From contig CAZLBV010000359.1 of the NCBI GenBank assembly GCA_964557845.1, positions 1-6,423 of the forward strand: 6,423 bases of DNA, read 5' to 3'. The notes beneath the pieces were generated by a model. The model was given only the letters and a program-made list of their open reading frames with translations. It was not told the DNA's origin and ran no database searches. A program made the translations under genes and the position numbers. The DNA is from CAZLBV01 sp964557845 (lineage in GTDB: Bacteria; Acidobacteriota; Aminicenantia; Aminicenantales; Aminicenantaceae). Positions 5,927 to 6,423 of the stretch are shown piece after piece (the first letter of the stretch is position 1; each line of letters starts with the position of its first letter).

Positions 5927-6423
5927 CTTTTCTTTCGTTTTCCAAATCGGTTTTATGGAGCCGTCCGATGGCATCGGTCGGACATTTTTCGATGGCAGGG
6001 ATTTTTTCCGGATCGATCTTTTTATAATCCGTAATAACTGCCAGATTTTTATCCAAAATTATAGCTTCCGGGCAGGCCCGCACACAGATCCCGCAGGCGA
6101 TGCAAGCGTTTTTACAGGCCTTTTTAGCTGCAGGACCCCGGTCAAGCGACCGGCAGAAAACAATTATATTTTGATCAATGGGACAAAGGTCAATGATATT
6201 CCTGGGGCAGGCGTCCACGCATTTTCCGCAGGCCGTGCATTTGTCTTCTCTGACAATGGGCAGTCCCTCTTCTCCCATGTAAATAGCGTCAAACGGGCAG
6301 GCAGCAACACAGTCGCCGTACCCCAGACAGCCGTAGGAACATTGTTTATTGCCGCCGATCAGGTTAGCGGAATAACAGGTATTGATCCCTAAGTATTCTC
6401 CCCGGTTAAGAGCGGCTGCATGT
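5916..6423 (-). CDS. rnfB: Electron transport complex protein RnfB, C-terminal part (cut by right window edge)
   Basis: The frame is open to the right edge: 168 residues before the TAA at 5916-5918. The ATG at 6278 is an internal methionine, because clear RnfB sequence continues upstream of it (CSYGCLGYGDCVAACP). RnfB passes electrons between ferredoxin or other soluble carriers and the ion-pumping Rnf membrane complex via [4Fe-4S] clusters. Numbering from the window edge, the cluster motifs are C28-x3-C32-x5-C38-x3-C42-P, then C62-x2-C65-x2-C68-x3-C72-P, then C107-x2-C110-x2-C113-x3-C117-P, with further cysteines at 16, 80, 90, 103 and 147. This is the long RnfB type known from Clostridia and Bacteroidetes. 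The final ferredoxin half, normally C-x2-C-x2-C-x3-CP, here reads as IDPEKIPAIEKCP, keeping only C147. The N-terminal membrane anchor and the rest of the operon lie outside the window. Confidence 0.92.
   Translation of the reverse strand, partial: HAAALNRGEYLGINTCYSANLIGGNKQCSYGCLGYGDCVAACPFDAIYMGEEGLPIVREDKCTACGKCVDACPRNIIDLCPIDQNIIVFCRSLDRGPAAKKACKNACIACGICVRACPEAIILDKNLAVITDYKKIDPEKIPAIEKCPTDAIGRLHKTDLENERKDEG

Noticed and set aside
5927..5974. A longer start for the RseC-like protein at 5974.
   Set aside because: The extra 16 residues only re-read the end of rnfB in another frame and do not resemble RseC N-termini; the ATG at 5926 gives the usual family length.
5916..6278. A complete short ferredoxin-like gene starting at the ATG at 6278.
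   Set aside because: The same frame continues upstream to the window edge with a further RnfB cluster motif (C28 to C42), so this methionine is internal.
5802..6392. A 196-codon open frame on the plus strand.
   Set aside because: It lies fully antisense to rnfB and the rseC-like gene, whose cysteine motifs are unmistakable. Its translation has no recognisable domain and its openness follows from the codon pattern of the real genes.

Overview
All seven genes that can be supported lie on the minus strand, so transcription runs from the right edge (about 6423) to the left edge (1). Moderate base composition, strongly AT-rich intergenic gaps, an Rnf-type electron-transport gene, an RseC/MucC-family membrane protein and a secreted dipeptidyl-peptidase-IV-like enzyme suggest a Gram-negative-type bacterium with an anaerobic energy metabolism. 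It could belong to Bacteroidota or a neighbouring FCB-type lineage, or to a deltaproteobacterial-type anaerobe. The phylum is inferred from gene content only, and I hold it loosely.

Right block (4756-6423): the tail of an rnf operon. It holds the C-terminal 168 residues of RnfB, an RseC/MucC-family two-helix membrane protein, and a protein with a twin-arginine-type leader that ends in a NusG-domain-II-like module. These three genes overlap one another by 11 and 8 bases and are almost certainly co-translated. The last ferredoxin half-motif of RnfB appears to have lost three of its four cysteines. A 146-residue protein of unknown family (4238-4678) follows 77 bases later on the same strand and may belong to the same transcript.

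Middle block (1340-4009): a two-gene signalling unit. A small GAF protein resembling free methionine-(R)-sulfoxide reductase is followed, 45 bases later, by a 718-residue hybrid histidine kinase with the order coiled coil - PAS - coiled coil - HisKA - HATPase - REC - REC. The kinase has no output domain. Its PAS domain carries four closely spaced cysteines, and the GAF protein lacks one of the family's three conserved cysteines. A redox-related signal is therefore a reasonable inference for the pair. Upstream of the GAF gene is a 228-base AT-rich gap with a 10-base inverted repeat enclosing a 10-base perfect palindrome.

Left block (1-1166): the N-terminal 388 residues of an exported S9B (dipeptidyl peptidase IV-type) serine peptidase. 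It has a signal peptide, the start of the beta-propeller and a strikingly Lys/Glu-rich insertion. The catalytic alpha/beta-hydrolase domain lies beyond the left edge. Two good sigma70-like promoters sit in the 173-base gap before it.

No tRNA, rRNA, CRISPR array, transposase or other mobile element was seen.
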